DNA of 64,000 nucleotides from an uncultured Aquimarina sp. (GCF_947492405.1 NZ_CANLMP010000006.1:62001-126000); one strand, 5' to 3'. Positions 45,966 through 56,154 are shown, numbered from the stretch's first letter. Notes: a model not told the origin generated them from the letters alone. Numbers and translations: made by a program.

Positions 45966-46015
45966 ATCGATGAATGGTCCTATAGCAAGATGAATGGGAT
46001 TTCCCATTCACCGAT
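45966..46015. promoter_or_regulatory. Direct and inverted TGAATGG repeats between kinase and receptor genes
   Basis: GATGAATGG occurs at 45969-45977 and again at 45989-45997 (exactly 20 bases apart), with an inverted partner CCATTCA at 46004-46010. An outer 12-bp inverted repeat (ATCGATGAATGG / CCATTCACCGAT) matches at 11 of 12. LytTR regulators bind pairs of direct repeats about two helical turns apart, so this is a plausible operator for the adjacent regulator. Confidence 0.6.
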
Positions 46016-46092
46016 ACCAAAGACCACTCGTCGGTTTACACGTGACTGACGCTAAGCTAATACTCATATTTGCTCTATCAAATTATTTAATT

Positions 46093-48504
46093 ATGTATAA
46101 GAAAACAATTATAGTATTAATTCTATTGAGTAACTTTATTCTAAGTAACATAAATGCTCAATCTACAATTACGGGTAAAGTTATAAATGAACAAGCTACT
46201 TCTATATCGGCAGCTACCATTTCACTTCTAAAAGTTCCTAATAATGAATTTATAAAAGGGGTTATTTCTGATGCTACCGGTGCTTTTAAAATTCAGAATA
46301 TTGGCAAAGGAGATTATAGAGTTATCATATCAAGTTTAGGATATAAAGATTATACTTCGAATACGTTCTCTCTAGATGATACAGATCATACTTTGGGAGA
46401 TATTACACTTATCATTAAAACAGAAAATTTAGACGAAGTAATAATAACTTCAGAAAAACCTGTAGTACAGGTAATGGCTGACAAAACAGTCTTTAATGTT
46501 CAAAATACCTTGGGTGCAACAGGAATATCTGGCTATGAATTATTGCGAAGAGCTCCTGGTGTTATTGTTGATAATAACGATAATCTAATTGTAGAAGGAA
46601 AAACAGGGGTACTTATTTATATAGACGATAAGCCATCAGTTCTAAGAGGTCCAGATTTAGTGAATTACCTTAAAACAATTCAATCTAGTGATATTGAAAC
46701 CATAGAAATTATAACACAACCTTCATCAAGATATGATGCAGAAGGAAATGCTGGAATAATTAATATCAAACTAAAAAGAGATAAAACATTAGGAACAAAC
46801 GGGTCGATTGCCGGAGGAATTACCTACGGAGATTTTGCTAGGTATACCAGTTCTCTTTCCTTCAACAATAGAAGCAAAAAAACTAACTTTTATGGAACTT
46901 ACAGTAATCGATTTGGAAAAAGTTTTAGTTTCATTAACCTATACAGAACGCAAAACAACACTATTTTCGATTCGAAGACAGAAACCATCAGCGATAATAA
47001 TAGTAATAATCTAAAACTTGGTTTTGACTATTATGCTAATTCAAAATCAATTTTTGGAATCATCGTAAGTGGTAATTTTAACAATGGTGGCTCCGATAGT
47101 GATTCTAGAACACCAATTATCCAACAAGGTAATACTACTCCAGATCAGGTATTAGTCGCAGGTAGTGATGTAGAAAACAAAACGAACAACCTTTATAGCA
47201 ATATCAATTACAAGTATAAAGATACATTGGGACACGCTCTAAATATCGATATGGATTATGGAAAATATTCGAGTGATCGAACAAATTTACAACCTAATAG
47301 ATATTTTAATGGTGCTGAAACAGAAGTTATAAGTGAAACAATAAACTTTATGATTACTCCTATTAACATTTCAATTTTTACGGCAAAAATTGATTATGAA
47401 CAACCTCTTTGGAAGGGTACATTAGCTGCTGGCTTAAAGTATTCTAACATTAGTACAGATAATGAATTTGATTTCTTTGATCGCATCAACGGAAATGATA
47501 TTATTAATATAGAAAGATCTAATGATTTCACTTATAACGAACAAATTAATGCGGCTTATTTCAATTATAATCGTAAGTTTAAAAAAATGTCTTTGCAATT
47601 TGGATTGCGTGTTGAACAAACCCAATCAGATGGCCAATTATTTAGTGAGCAACAAAATGCAGATGACCGAGTAAAAAGAGATTATACCGATTTCTTTCCA
47701 AGTGGCGGAATTACATATCAGGCAAATCAGAAAAATACTATTGCTCTTAACTATAGTAGAAGAATACAACGCCCCAATTATCAAAACTTAAATCCATTTG
47801 AAATCAAAATTGATGAATTATCTTTTAGAAAAGGGAATCCTTTTTTACAACCACAGTATACGGATAACATCAAACTTTCTCACACCTATAATTATCGATT
47901 CACGACTGCTTTGAGCTATAGTTTTATTGGTGACTATTTTGCACAAGTAACAGAAGCACAAGGTCAAGATCAAAATTTTATCATTACTAGAAATGTTGCT
48001 AATCAAAAAATTATTAACCTGAGTATTTCTTATCCAACAAAAATCAATAACTGGTGGAGTATATATTATAGTCTAAATGCGTTTAGAAGTATTTTTGAAG
48101 CAACCAACGATGATTTCGTTTCTGTTTCTCAAAATACGGTAAGCCTTTATGGTCAAAATACTTTTTCCTTACCAGCAGGAATTAAGATGGAAGTCTCAGG
48201 ATGGTTTAATTCTCCTTCAATTTGGGGAGGAACGTATCAAACCGAAAGCTTAGGATCTCTTAATATCGCATTCCAAAAGCGTTTTCTTGATAATAAATTA
48301 ACCGCAAGACTTGGGTTTAATGATATATTATATACATCTCCTTGGAAAGGTGATACACAATTTGGAGATCTTAGAATAGAAGGAAACGGTGGCTGGGATA
48401 GCAGACAAGTTCAATTTAATGTAACCTATAATTTCGGAAGAAAAGAAATAAAAGCAACCAGAAAACGTAAAACAGGATTGGAAGACGAAAAGAAAAGAAT
48501 TTAG
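46093..48504 (+). CDS. Outer-membrane beta-barrel receptor (TonB-type, OMP_b-brl_3)
   Basis: The ATG at 46093 begins a clean signal peptide (MYKKTIIVLILLSNFILS); upstream in-frame sequence is the operator region. Of the ~803 residues, 25-115 are a carboxypeptidase-regulatory-like domain (TITGKVINEQATSISAATIS), 125-225 a plug (YELLRRAPGVIVDNNDNLIV, SSRYDAEGNAGIINIKLKR) and the rest a barrel ending FNVTYNFGRKEIKATRKRK. This matches the outer-membrane beta-barrel family close to TonB receptors. The LytS/LytTR pair is divergent from it and likely controls it. Confidence 0.87.
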   Translation: MYKKTIIVLILLSNFILSNINAQSTITGKVINEQATSISAATISLLKVPNNEFIKGVISDATGAFKIQNIGKGDYRVIISSLGYKDYTSNTFSLDDTDHTLGDITLIIKTENLDEVIITSEKPVVQVMADKTVFNVQNTLGATGISGYELLRRAPGVIVDNNDNLIVEGKTGVLIYIDDKPSVLRGPDLVNYLKTIQSSDIETIEIITQPSSRYDAEGNAGIINIKLKRDKTLGTNGSIAGGITYGDFARYTSSLSFNNRSKKTNFYGTYSNRFGKSFSFINLYRTQNNTIFDSKTETISDNNSNNLKLGFDYYANSKSIFGIIVSGNFNNGGSDSDSRTPIIQQGNTTPDQVLVAGSDVENKTNNLYSNINYKYKDTLGHALNIDMDYGKYSSDRTNLQPNRYFNGAETEVISETINFMITPINISIFTAKIDYEQPLWKGTLAAGLKYSNISTDNEFDFFDRINGNDIINIERSNDFTYNEQINAAYFNYNRKFKKMSLQFGLRVEQTQSDGQLFSEQQNADDRVKRDYTDFFPSGGITYQANQKNTIALNYSRRIQRPNYQNLNPFEIKIDELSFRKGNPFLQPQYTDNIKLSHTYNYRFTTALSYSFIGDYFAQVTEAQGQDQNFIITRNVANQKIINLSISYPTKINNWWSIYYSLNAFRSIFEATNDDFVSVSQNTVSLYGQNTFSLPAGIKMEVSGWFNSPSIWGGTYQTESLGSLNIAFQKRFLDNKLTARLGFNDILYTSPWKGDTQFGDLRIEGNGGWDSRQVQFNVTYNFGRKEIKATRKRKTGLEDEKKRI

Positions 48505-48720
48505 ACTATTTTCTATTTGATAAAAATAGCTATAGCATGACATTGATAAAAAGTTATAGAAACTAAAACCTTGGATTACACTAAAGGATCTTTTAAAGTT
48601 CTAGTTGGATATGATGAGTAGTATCATCAAGAAACGATAAAATGCAGTGTTTCCCTTAACAACACTTTAAGACATTTTATTCTCGAATTCATTATTTTCG
48701 GCTTAGATAAATCTAATATC

Positions 48721-51700
48721 ATGCACAAACACATCATCACTACCCTATTCTTAGGAGTATTACTAGTATTCAATACACAAGCACAGAAAGGAAAAAAAGA
48801 CGAGAAAAAAGAAGATACATGGGATGTATCTAACCCTAATGGTCAATTTAACTATAAAAATCACACTTTTACTACGGATGAAGGAACCTGGATGAATCTG
48901 GATGTTAGTCCTGATGGGAAAACAATCGTTTTTGACCTTATGGGAGATATCTATACTATGCCTATTTCTGGAGGAAAAGCAAAAGTTTTACGTACAGGAA
49001 TCCCTTTTGAAATACAACCTCGTTTTAGTCCGGATGGAAAGAAAATATCCTTTACCAGTGATGCTGGTGGCGGAGATAACATTTGGATAATGAATGCAGA
49101 TGGTAGTAATGTGAAACAAATTACCAAAGAGAAATTCAGGCTATTGAACAACGCTGTTTGGACACCTGATGGAAATTATCTTATCGCCAGAAAGCACTTT
49201 ACTTCTCAACGCTCATTAGGAGCAGGAGAAATGTGGCAATACCATATTACTGGAGGTTCCGGAATCCAGCTAACCAAAAGGAAAAATGATCAACAAGACG
49301 TAAATGAACCGACGATTTCCCCAGATGGAAAATATATGTACTACAGTGAAGATATGTATTCCGGAGGATTTTTTCAATATAACAAAGACCCAAACAAGCA
49401 AATCTATGTGATTAAAAGATATGATTTTGAAACAGGAAAAACCACCACGATAACTGGAGGTCCTGGTGGAGCTGCAAGACCAACAATATCACCCGATGGT
49501 AAAAAACTGGCTTTTGTAAAAAGAGTTCGAACAAAAACCGTTTTATACATTCATGATTTAGAAACAGGTCAGGAATGGCCTATTTATGATCAATTAAATA
49601 AAGATCAACAAGAAGCATGGGCGATATTTGGAGTGTATCCTAATTTCAGTTGGATGCCTAACAATAATGAAATCATATTCTGGTCTGCCGGAAAGATTCA
49701 TACAATTAATATTGAAAATTCTCAAGTAACTAATATTCCTTTTACTTTAGATGCTACTTTAAAAATCGCAGAGACCGTTCACTTTGAAGCTCCGGTTTCA
49801 CCAAAAGAATTCATCACTAAAGTAATCCGTCATGCGGTGACTTCTCCAGATGGAAAAACGCTGGTGTTTAGTGCTCTTGGATATCTTTGGAGTAAAAAAC
49901 TACCTAAAGGAAAACCTCAGCGTCTAACCACACAAAAATCTGATTTCGAATTCGAACCAAACTTCTCTCCAAACGGTCAGCAAATTGTATATGTAACCTG
50001 GAATGATGAAACACTGGGATCTGTATGCAAAATACCTGCTTCTGGAGGAACTGCTACCAAGTTAACATCAGAAAAAGGAATCTATAGAACTCCTGCATAT
50101 AACCCTTCTGGTAATCTAATTACCTATAGAAAAGAAGGTGGAAATAATGATCAAGGAAGAAGTTTTGGTAAAAAAACCGGAATATATACAATGTCTGATT
50201 CTGGAGCTAATGCTAAGTTAATTTCTAAAGAAGGAGCATATCCAACTTTTACTAAAGATGGACAACGTATTTTCTATCAAACAGGAGGAACCTATTTTGG
50301 AAATCTTACCAAAGAATTAAAATCAGTTGACCTTAATGGAAAAGACAAAAAAACACATATTAAATCAAAATACGCAAACAGATTAGTACCTAGTCCTGAT
50401 AATAAGTGGATTGCTTTTACCAATTTACATAAAGCCTATATTGCTCCATTAGTCATCAATGGAAAAGAAATTGATCTGGATAACAAATCTAAATCTGTTC
50501 CGGTATCCCAATTATCCAAAGATGCTGGGATTAATCTACATTGGTCTAAAGACAGTAAAAAAGTATTCTGGACATTAGGAGATGAATATTTTTCGAATGA
50601 GATTAAGGATCGATTCACATTTTTACCTAATTCTCCAGAAAAAGTTGGAGAAGTTACATCCCAAGGTATTGCTATCGATTTGGTTGCTAAAACGGATGTC
50701 CCATCCGGAAAAATTGCTTTTACCAATGCTCGTATCATTACTATGGAAAATGATAAAGTAATAGAAGAAGGAACCATCATTATTAATGGAAATACTATCG
50801 AAAAAATCGGAAAAACAAGTGATGTACAAGTTCCTGTAGGTGCTAAAGTTTTTGATGTAAAAGGTAAAACAATTATGCCAGGTATTGTTGATGCGCATGC
50901 CCACGTGGGAGCATTTAGATACGGATTGACTACTCAAAAACATTGGCAATTATACGCTAATCTGGCTTTTGGAGTTACGACCGCTCATGATCCTTCGGCG
51001 AATACAGAAACAGTATTTAGCATTTCAGAGCTCATAAAAAGTGGAGAAATGGTTGGGCCACGCCTCTACTCTACCGGTTTTATATTATACGGTGCTGATG
51101 GGGATTTTAAAGCAGTAGTCAATAACCTGGAGGATGCCAGATCTTCTATAAGACGAACAAAAGCCTTTGGAGCAAAATCTGTAAAAAGCTATAACCAACC
51201 TCGCAGAGATCAACGACAACAGGTGATGCAAGCCGCTCGTGAATTAGAGATCAATGTAGTTCCCGAAGGCGGTTCTACCTTTTATCATAATATGACCATG
51301 ATTATGGATGGTCATACTGGTGTGGAACATAATATTCCGGTAGCTCCTGTCTATAAAGATGTATATGAATTATGGAAAACTAGTAAAACAGGATATACGC
51401 CTACACTTATCGTAAATTATGGAGGAATGAATGGTGAATATTTCTTCTACCAAAAAGATAATATTTGGGAAAATGAAAAACTACTAAAATACACTCCTAG
51501 AGCAATTGTAGATGCCAGGTCACGTCATAGAACTATGGTTCCTGACGAAGAATATGAAAATGGACATATTTTAGTTTCTAAAACAGCTACAAAATTAACC
51601 AATGAAGGTGTAAAAGTAAACCTTGGTGCTCATGGACAATTACAAGGTCTTGGAGCTCATTGGGAACTATGGATGCTCCATCAAGGAGGTATGACCAATA

Positions 51701-52029
51701 TGCAGGCCTTACAAGCAGCCACCATTAATGGTGCTAATTATATTGGAGCAGGAAATGATATTGGATCGCTTAAAGAAGGGAAATTAGCCGATCTAATTGT
51801 ACTCGATAAAAACCCATTAGAAGATATTAGAAATACGGAATCTGTAAAATATACCATGGTTAATGGTAGATTATATGATACCGATACGATGAACGAAATT
51901 GGTAACACTACTAAAGAAAGAACTAAGTTCTGGTGGGAAAACTCAAAATCTAACACTGCATTTCCTTGGCATGAAGTTTCACAGAGTTTTATGAAACCTG
52001 GCTGTGGGTGCCATATAGGGCATAATTAA
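48721..52029 (+). CDS. Exported TolB-propeller/amidohydrolase fusion
   Basis: This encodes 1102 residues with a signal peptide (MHKHIITTLFLGVLLVFNTQ). Residues ~45-640 carry repeated PD40/TolB blades (DVSPDGKTIVFDLMGDIY, RFSPDGKKISFTSDAGG, TISPDGKYMYYSE). Residues ~665-1080 are an amidohydrolase: IVDAHAHVGAF (HxH metal motif), TGVEHN, GSLKEGKLADLIVLDKNP. The last residues, KPGCGCHIGHN, form an unusual Cys/His cluster. It probably hydrolyses small cyclic or peptide amides in the periplasm. It opens a same-strand series of five genes up to 56026. Confidence 0.88.
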   Translation: MHKHIITTLFLGVLLVFNTQAQKGKKDEKKEDTWDVSNPNGQFNYKNHTFTTDEGTWMNLDVSPDGKTIVFDLMGDIYTMPISGGKAKVLRTGIPFEIQPRFSPDGKKISFTSDAGGGDNIWIMNADGSNVKQITKEKFRLLNNAVWTPDGNYLIARKHFTSQRSLGAGEMWQYHITGGSGIQLTKRKNDQQDVNEPTISPDGKYMYYSEDMYSGGFFQYNKDPNKQIYVIKRYDFETGKTTTITGGPGGAARPTISPDGKKLAFVKRVRTKTVLYIHDLETGQEWPIYDQLNKDQQEAWAIFGVYPNFSWMPNNNEIIFWSAGKIHTINIENSQVTNIPFTLDATLKIAETVHFEAPVSPKEFITKVIRHAVTSPDGKTLVFSALGYLWSKKLPKGKPQRLTTQKSDFEFEPNFSPNGQQIVYVTWNDETLGSVCKIPASGGTATKLTSEKGIYRTPAYNPSGNLITYRKEGGNNDQGRSFGKKTGIYTMSDSGANAKLISKEGAYPTFTKDGQRIFYQTGGTYFGNLTKELKSVDLNGKDKKTHIKSKYANRLVPSPDNKWIAFTNLHKAYIAPLVINGKEIDLDNKSKSVPVSQLSKDAGINLHWSKDSKKVFWTLGDEYFSNEIKDRFTFLPNSPEKVGEVTSQGIAIDLVAKTDVPSGKIAFTNARIITMENDKVIEEGTIIINGNTIEKIGKTSDVQVPVGAKVFDVKGKTIMPGIVDAHAHVGAFRYGLTTQKHWQLYANLAFGVTTAHDPSANTETVFSISELIKSGEMVGPRLYSTGFILYGADGDFKAVVNNLEDARSSIRRTKAFGAKSVKSYNQPRRDQRQQVMQAARELEINVVPEGGSTFYHNMTMIMDGHTGVEHNIPVAPVYKDVYELWKTSKTGYTPTLIVNYGGMNGEYFFYQKDNIWENEKLLKYTPRAIVDARSRHRTMVPDEEYENGHILVSKTATKLTNEGVKVNLGAHGQLQGLGAHWELWMLHQGGMTNMQALQAATINGANYIGAGNDIGSLKEGKLADLIVLDKNPLEDIRNTESVKYTMVNGRLYDTDTMNEIGNTTKERTKFWWENSKSNTAFPWHEVSQSFMKPGCGCHIGHN

Positions 52030-52040
52030 AATATAAGACG

Positions 52041-53117
52041 ATGAAAAACATAATTTCTTTTTTTATACTCATTACAATACTAGTCCAAAGCTGCACCAAA
52101 ATTAAGACCGAAGAAAAAGTTATAGTCAAAAAAGAACAAGAACAACAAACAATCAACTACTTTGATTACACCAATCGGGATGATCAATTCATGGGAGGTA
52201 TCAAAATGATACCTATTACCACTCCAAAAGGAGATTTTAAAGTCTGGACAAAACGAATAGGTAATAATCCAAAAGTCAAAGTACTGTTGCTACACGGAGG
52301 TCCAGGAATGACACATGAGATCTATGAATGTTTTGATGGTTTTTTTCCTCAAGAAGGCATAGAATACTACTATTATGATCAATTGGGGTCTTACTACAGT
52401 GATCAGCCTAAAGACAAAAGTCTATGGGATCTAGATCGATTTGTAGAAGAAGTCGAACAAGTACGCATTGCTTTAGGATTAAATAAAGATAATTTTTATC
52501 TATATGGGCAGTCTTGGGGAGGAATTTTAGGAATGCAATATGCATTAAAATATCAAAAGAATTTAAAGGGGCTTATAATCTCTAATATGGTTGCATCTAT
52601 TCCTGAGTATCAAAAGTATTCTGATGAAATATTGGCTCCTCAGTTAGATCCAGAAGTATTAAAGGAAATTATGAGTTATGAAGAAAAGGAAGATTATTCT
52701 AATGAACGATACTTAAATCTTATAGTACAACATTACTACACAAAACATGTCATAAGAATGCCTGTTGATAAATGGCCAGAACCTATCAATAGATCTTTTA
52801 AACATCTTAATCCGGATGTATATGTTACTATGCAGGGACCTAGTGAATTTGGGATTAAAGGTGATGCTACCCTTAAAAATTGGGATGTAAAAAATGAATT
52901 ATCTAAAATCACTGTTCCTACCCTAACTATTGGCGCAAAATACGACACTATGGATCCTAAAGAAATGGAATGGATTGCCAATGAAGTGCAATATGGTCGA
53001 TATCTACATTGTCCAAATGGGAGTCATTTATCACAATTTGATGATCAAAAAAACTTCTTCGATGGTTTGATAAGATTTATCAAAGATGTGGATAATGGAA
53101 CATTTAATACCAAATAA
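52041..53117 (+). CDS. Proline-iminopeptidase-like alpha/beta-hydrolase lipoprotein
   Basis: The 358-residue product has a lipobox (ITILVQSC). Proline-iminopeptidase hallmarks: LLLHGGPGMTHE (oxyanion hole), YYYDQLGSYYSDQP, YGQSWGGILGMQYA (nucleophile Ser), TIGAKYDTMDP (Asp) and NGSHLSQFD (His). It would remove N-terminal proline or hydrolyse related small amides in the periplasm. It is 11 bases behind the amidohydrolase and 3 bases before the DUF3291 gene, so the genes form an operon. Confidence 0.9.
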   Translation: MKNIISFFILITILVQSCTKIKTEEKVIVKKEQEQQTINYFDYTNRDDQFMGGIKMIPITTPKGDFKVWTKRIGNNPKVKVLLLHGGPGMTHEIYECFDGFFPQEGIEYYYYDQLGSYYSDQPKDKSLWDLDRFVEEVEQVRIALGLNKDNFYLYGQSWGGILGMQYALKYQKNLKGLIISNMVASIPEYQKYSDEILAPQLDPEVLKEIMSYEEKEDYSNERYLNLIVQHYYTKHVIRMPVDKWPEPINRSFKHLNPDVYVTMQGPSEFGIKGDATLKNWDVKNELSKITVPTLTIGAKYDTMDPKEMEWIANEVQYGRYLHCPNGSHLSQFDDQKNFFDGLIRFIKDVDNGTFNTK

Positions 53118-53120
53118 TAT

Positions 53121-53582
53121 ATGCAATTAGCACAAGTAAATATTGCCGAAATGTTAGCCCCTATTAACGATCCTATCATGGCTGATTTTGTAAACAACCT
53201 GGATCGAATTAACGAATTAGCAGAACAAAGCGATGGTTTTGTATGGAGATTAAAAGGTGATGAAGGAAATGCAACTGCCATAACCGTATTTGATAACCTA
53301 TTCTTAATCATCAATATGTCTGTTTGGGAGAGCATGGATGCGTTATTCAATTTTACTTATAAAACTGACCACGTAGAAATCCTAAAACGAAAAAAAGAAT
53401 GGTTTCATAAAATGCCTAGAATGCATATGGCTTTCTGGTATGTAGAAAATGGACATGAACCTTCTCCAGAAGAAGCTAAAGAGCGTTTGTATTATCTGCA
53501 AGAACATGGTGAAACTCCTTACGCTTTTTCATTTAAAAGTAAATTCACAACAGATGATGCAATCAATTATAAAAAGTTATAA
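53121..53582 (+). CDS. DUF3291 protein
   Basis: This encodes 153 residues: MQLAQVNIAEMLAPIN, then VWRLKGDEGNATAITVF and MSVWESMDALFNFTY match DUF3291, a family of small cytoplasmic proteins with an ABM-monooxygenase-like (dimeric alpha/beta-barrel) fold. No activity is established. It overlaps the next gene's start by 29 bases. Confidence 0.88.
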   Translation: MQLAQVNIAEMLAPINDPIMADFVNNLDRINELAEQSDGFVWRLKGDEGNATAITVFDNLFLIINMSVWESMDALFNFTYKTDHVEILKRKKEWFHKMPRMHMAFWYVENGHEPSPEEAKERLYYLQEHGETPYAFSFKSKFTTDDAINYKKL

Positions 53583-54999
53583 AATAATAGTACTAGCATC
53601 GCTATGTATTAGTATCTTGAGTTGCTCCAAAAAAGAAAAGGAGCAATACGATATTGTGATTTCAAATATCAACCTGATTCAAGTTGAAAATGGAAATATT
53701 TCCAAAAACACAGTATATATTAACAAAGGAAAAATTGTAAAACTAGCAACTGTCGATAGTATTGACACCTACATTGCTAAAAACAAAATTGACGGTACCA
53801 ATAAATTCCTTCTTCCTGGATTTTGGGATAATCATATTCATTTAAGAGGAGGAGATTCATTAATTGAAGAAAATAAAAGCTTATTGCCATTATTCATAGC
53901 AAATGGAGTCACAACGGTAAGAGATGCAGGTGGCGATCTTACGAATGAAGTTTTAAAATGGAGAGAAGAAATTAAAAACAATGAATTGATCGGTCCAACT
54001 ATTTATACTTCTGGTCCGAAACTAGATGGAGCAAATGCCACTTGGGCAGGCTCCATAGCCGTAGAATCCTCTGAAGACGTTATCAAAGCACTGGACTCAT
54101 TAGAAAAAATTCCTGCTGATTTTGTAAAAATATATGATAGTAGAATTTCTAGAGAAAATTATTTAGAAATACTAAAACAAGCAACAGAAAGAGGTATCAT
54201 CTCTTCCGGCCACATGCCATTTACGGTAGAACTGAATGAAGCAGTGAATTCGGGAATTGGTGCAATAGAACATCTATATTATGTTCTGAAAGGTTGCTCC
54301 GATAATGAAAAAGAGATTACACAAGCTATTATTAATAAAGAACTTACTTTTTGGAACGCAATGGATGGCTTAATTTCTTCCTATAATGATACAACCGCTC
54401 AAAAAACTTTCCAGCTATTAAAAGATAATAACACTTATGTCGTTCCTACATTACATATTGGTAACGTATTAAGTTATCTTGACGAAGTAGATCATACAGC
54501 TGATCCTTACTTAAAAATCATTGGGAAAGGAATTATCAAAACCTATGACGGACGTATCAAACGAGCACTTACGGCATCTGATGAAGCTAAAAAATCAAGA
54601 AAAGAACTCAATACCTTTTTTAAGAAACTCACTAAGTCTTTACAAGAGGCTGATGTTAAATTACTCGCTGGATCTGATAGTGGTGCTTATAATTCATATA
54701 CCTATTCAGGGGTCTCATTACATAGTGAATTAGAAGCAATGGTTTCAGCAGGATTAAAACCATTAGAAGCCCTAAAAACCTCAGCTTATAATGGATCTAA
54801 CTATCTTAAAAAAGATAAAATCACTGGTACTATAGAAATCGGAAAAGTTTCTGATTTAGTAATTCTAAATAGTAATCCCCTATTAAACATTAAAAACACT
54901 CGGGATATTTATCAAGTAATTAAAGGTGATCAAGTTTATGATCCTAAAAAAATAATGACAGAATACAGTTGTTTAGAGTGCCTTACTTTCAGAAACTAA
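53554..54999 (+). CDS. Amidohydrolase-family lipoprotein
   Basis: Of the in-frame ATGs, those at 53554/53557 give a lipoprotein signal (KIIVLASLCISILSC); starting further upstream would add 35 residues that do not look like a signal. The ~480-residue enzyme has the metallo-dependent hydrolase motifs FWDNHIHLRGGDS (HxH), FVKIYDS (Lys), ISSGHMPF (His), GAIEHLYY (His), AGSDSGAYNSY (Asp) and GKVSDLVILNSNPL. The substrate class is imidazolonepropionase/cyclic-amide-like. It overlaps the DUF3291 gene by 29 bases and is followed by pirin after 10 bases. Confidence 0.88.
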   Translation: MMQSIIKSYKIIVLASLCISILSCSKKEKEQYDIVISNINLIQVENGNISKNTVYINKGKIVKLATVDSIDTYIAKNKIDGTNKFLLPGFWDNHIHLRGGDSLIEENKSLLPLFIANGVTTVRDAGGDLTNEVLKWREEIKNNELIGPTIYTSGPKLDGANATWAGSIAVESSEDVIKALDSLEKIPADFVKIYDSRISRENYLEILKQATERGIISSGHMPFTVELNEAVNSGIGAIEHLYYVLKGCSDNEKEITQAIINKELTFWNAMDGLISSYNDTTAQKTFQLLKDNNTYVVPTLHIGNVLSYLDEVDHTADPYLKIIGKGIIKTYDGRIKRALTASDEAKKSRKELNTFFKKLTKSLQEADVKLLAGSDSGAYNSYTYSGVSLHSELEAMVSAGLKPLEALKTSAYNGSNYLKKDKITGTIEIGKVSDLVILNSNPLLNIKNTRDIYQVIKGDQVYDPKKIMTEYSCLECLTFRN

Positions 55000-55009
55000 A
55001 AGTCAAATT

Positions 55010-56026
55010 ATGGATGCCATTATTAAAATTAAACCATTGGGGTTTATCTGGGAAACAAGCGATCCCTTCCTTTTTTGTGCATATCACGAAGATCAATATC
55101 CCAAAGGAAATGAGCAACTAGGTCCTACCTCTTCTCTAGCTGGGAGAAACATAGGTCAGGATTTCACTCCGAAAGATGGTTGGAGAATGTATCATGGTAC
55201 TACAGTGCCTGGTTTTCCGGCACACCCGCACCGAGGATTTGAAACTGTAACTATTGTACAAAAAGGACTTGTTGATCATTCTGATTCTCTAGGAGCTGCA
55301 GGTCGTTTTGGTAATGGTGATGTTCAGTGGATGACCGCTGGCAAAGGTGTGCAACATTCAGAAATGTTCCCACTTTTAAATACTGAAGAAGAAAATCCTT
55401 TTTTATTATTTCAGATTTGGCTCAACCTCCCAAAAAACAAAAAAATGGTACCTCCTCATTTTAAAATGCTTTGGAACGAAGAAATACCTACAGTTACTTC
55501 TGTTGATAAAAATGGTAATACTACCGAGATTACTATAATCGCCGGAAATCTGCAAGAGAAAAACGCTGTAGATCCTGCTCCGGATTCTTGGGCTGCCAAT
55601 CCAAAAAATGAAGTTGCTATTTGGACAATAAAAATGGCACCAAATGCTGAGTTTACATTTCCGAATGCTTCTGAAGGAATAAATCGTTCCATCTATTTTT
55701 TTAAAGGAAATGAAATCGAAAGTGAAGGATATACGATTCCGGTAAATCATCAAATCATTACACACTCCCATAAAGAATTAACCATTAAAAATGGTACTAC
55801 CGAATCTCATTTCTTACTACTACAAGGAAAGCCGATTAATGAACCGGTGGTAAAACAAGGACCTTTTGTTATGAATAGTCAATCCGAAATCCGAGAAGCT
55901 ATTCAAGAATATCAACAAACACAATTCGGTGGTTGGCCTTGGCCTAGCTATGATCATGTTCATAAAAAATCTAAAGGACGCTTTGCTTTATATCCAGATG
56001 GGACTGAAATTAATAAAAACACATAA
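55010..56026 (+). CDS. Pirin-family protein
   Basis: The 338-residue bicupin has the pirin N-terminal motif HPHRGFETVTIVQKG (metal His pair and Glu), MTAGKGVQHSEMF (last metal His), FLLFQIWLNLPKNKK, and a C-terminal cupin ending WPWPSYDHVHKKS. Pirins bind Fe/Zn and some have quercetinase-like dioxygenase or regulatory activity. It is cytoplasmic and is the last gene of the 48.7-56 kb series. Confidence 0.92.
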   Translation: MDAIIKIKPLGFIWETSDPFLFCAYHEDQYPKGNEQLGPTSSLAGRNIGQDFTPKDGWRMYHGTTVPGFPAHPHRGFETVTIVQKGLVDHSDSLGAAGRFGNGDVQWMTAGKGVQHSEMFPLLNTEEENPFLLFQIWLNLPKNKKMVPPHFKMLWNEEIPTVTSVDKNGNTTEITIIAGNLQEKNAVDPAPDSWAANPKNEVAIWTIKMAPNAEFTFPNASEGINRSIYFFKGNEIESEGYTIPVNHQIITHSHKELTIKNGTTESHFLLLQGKPINEPVVKQGPFVMNSQSEIREAIQEYQQTQFGGWPWPSYDHVHKKSKGRFALYPDGTEINKNT

Positions 56027-56066
56027 GCTTTTAATATTCAAATATTTACACCATCTAACTGGTGGT

Positions 56067-56090
56067 TTTTGAAAATTCCCCCTTTCAAAA
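56067..56090 (+). terminator. Weak hairpin after the pirin gene
   Basis: TTTTGAAA (56067-56074) and TTTCAAAA (56083-56090) pair over 8 bp around ATTCCCCC, 40 bases after the pirin stop. It probably marks the end of the upstream operon. Confidence 0.4.
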
Positions 56091-56154
56091 CTACTATTAA
56101 AACACTATCTTTATTTGAGGGAAAAAAAGTTAAGTGTTTAAATGATGAACTTAT

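Noticed and set aside
45994..46092. Upstream extension of the receptor gene (33 extra residues)
   Set aside because: The extension runs through the TGAATGG repeats and would bury the signal peptide; the ATG at 46093 is the better start.
50436..50949. Minus-strand frames of 108-114 codons opposite the amidohydrolase fusion
   Set aside because: Two overlapping antisense frames in a well-conserved plus-strand gene; no independent support.
53449..53553. Upstream extension of the second amidohydrolase
   Set aside because: It overlaps the conserved DUF3291 coding region in another frame and displaces the lipoprotein signal from the N-terminus.
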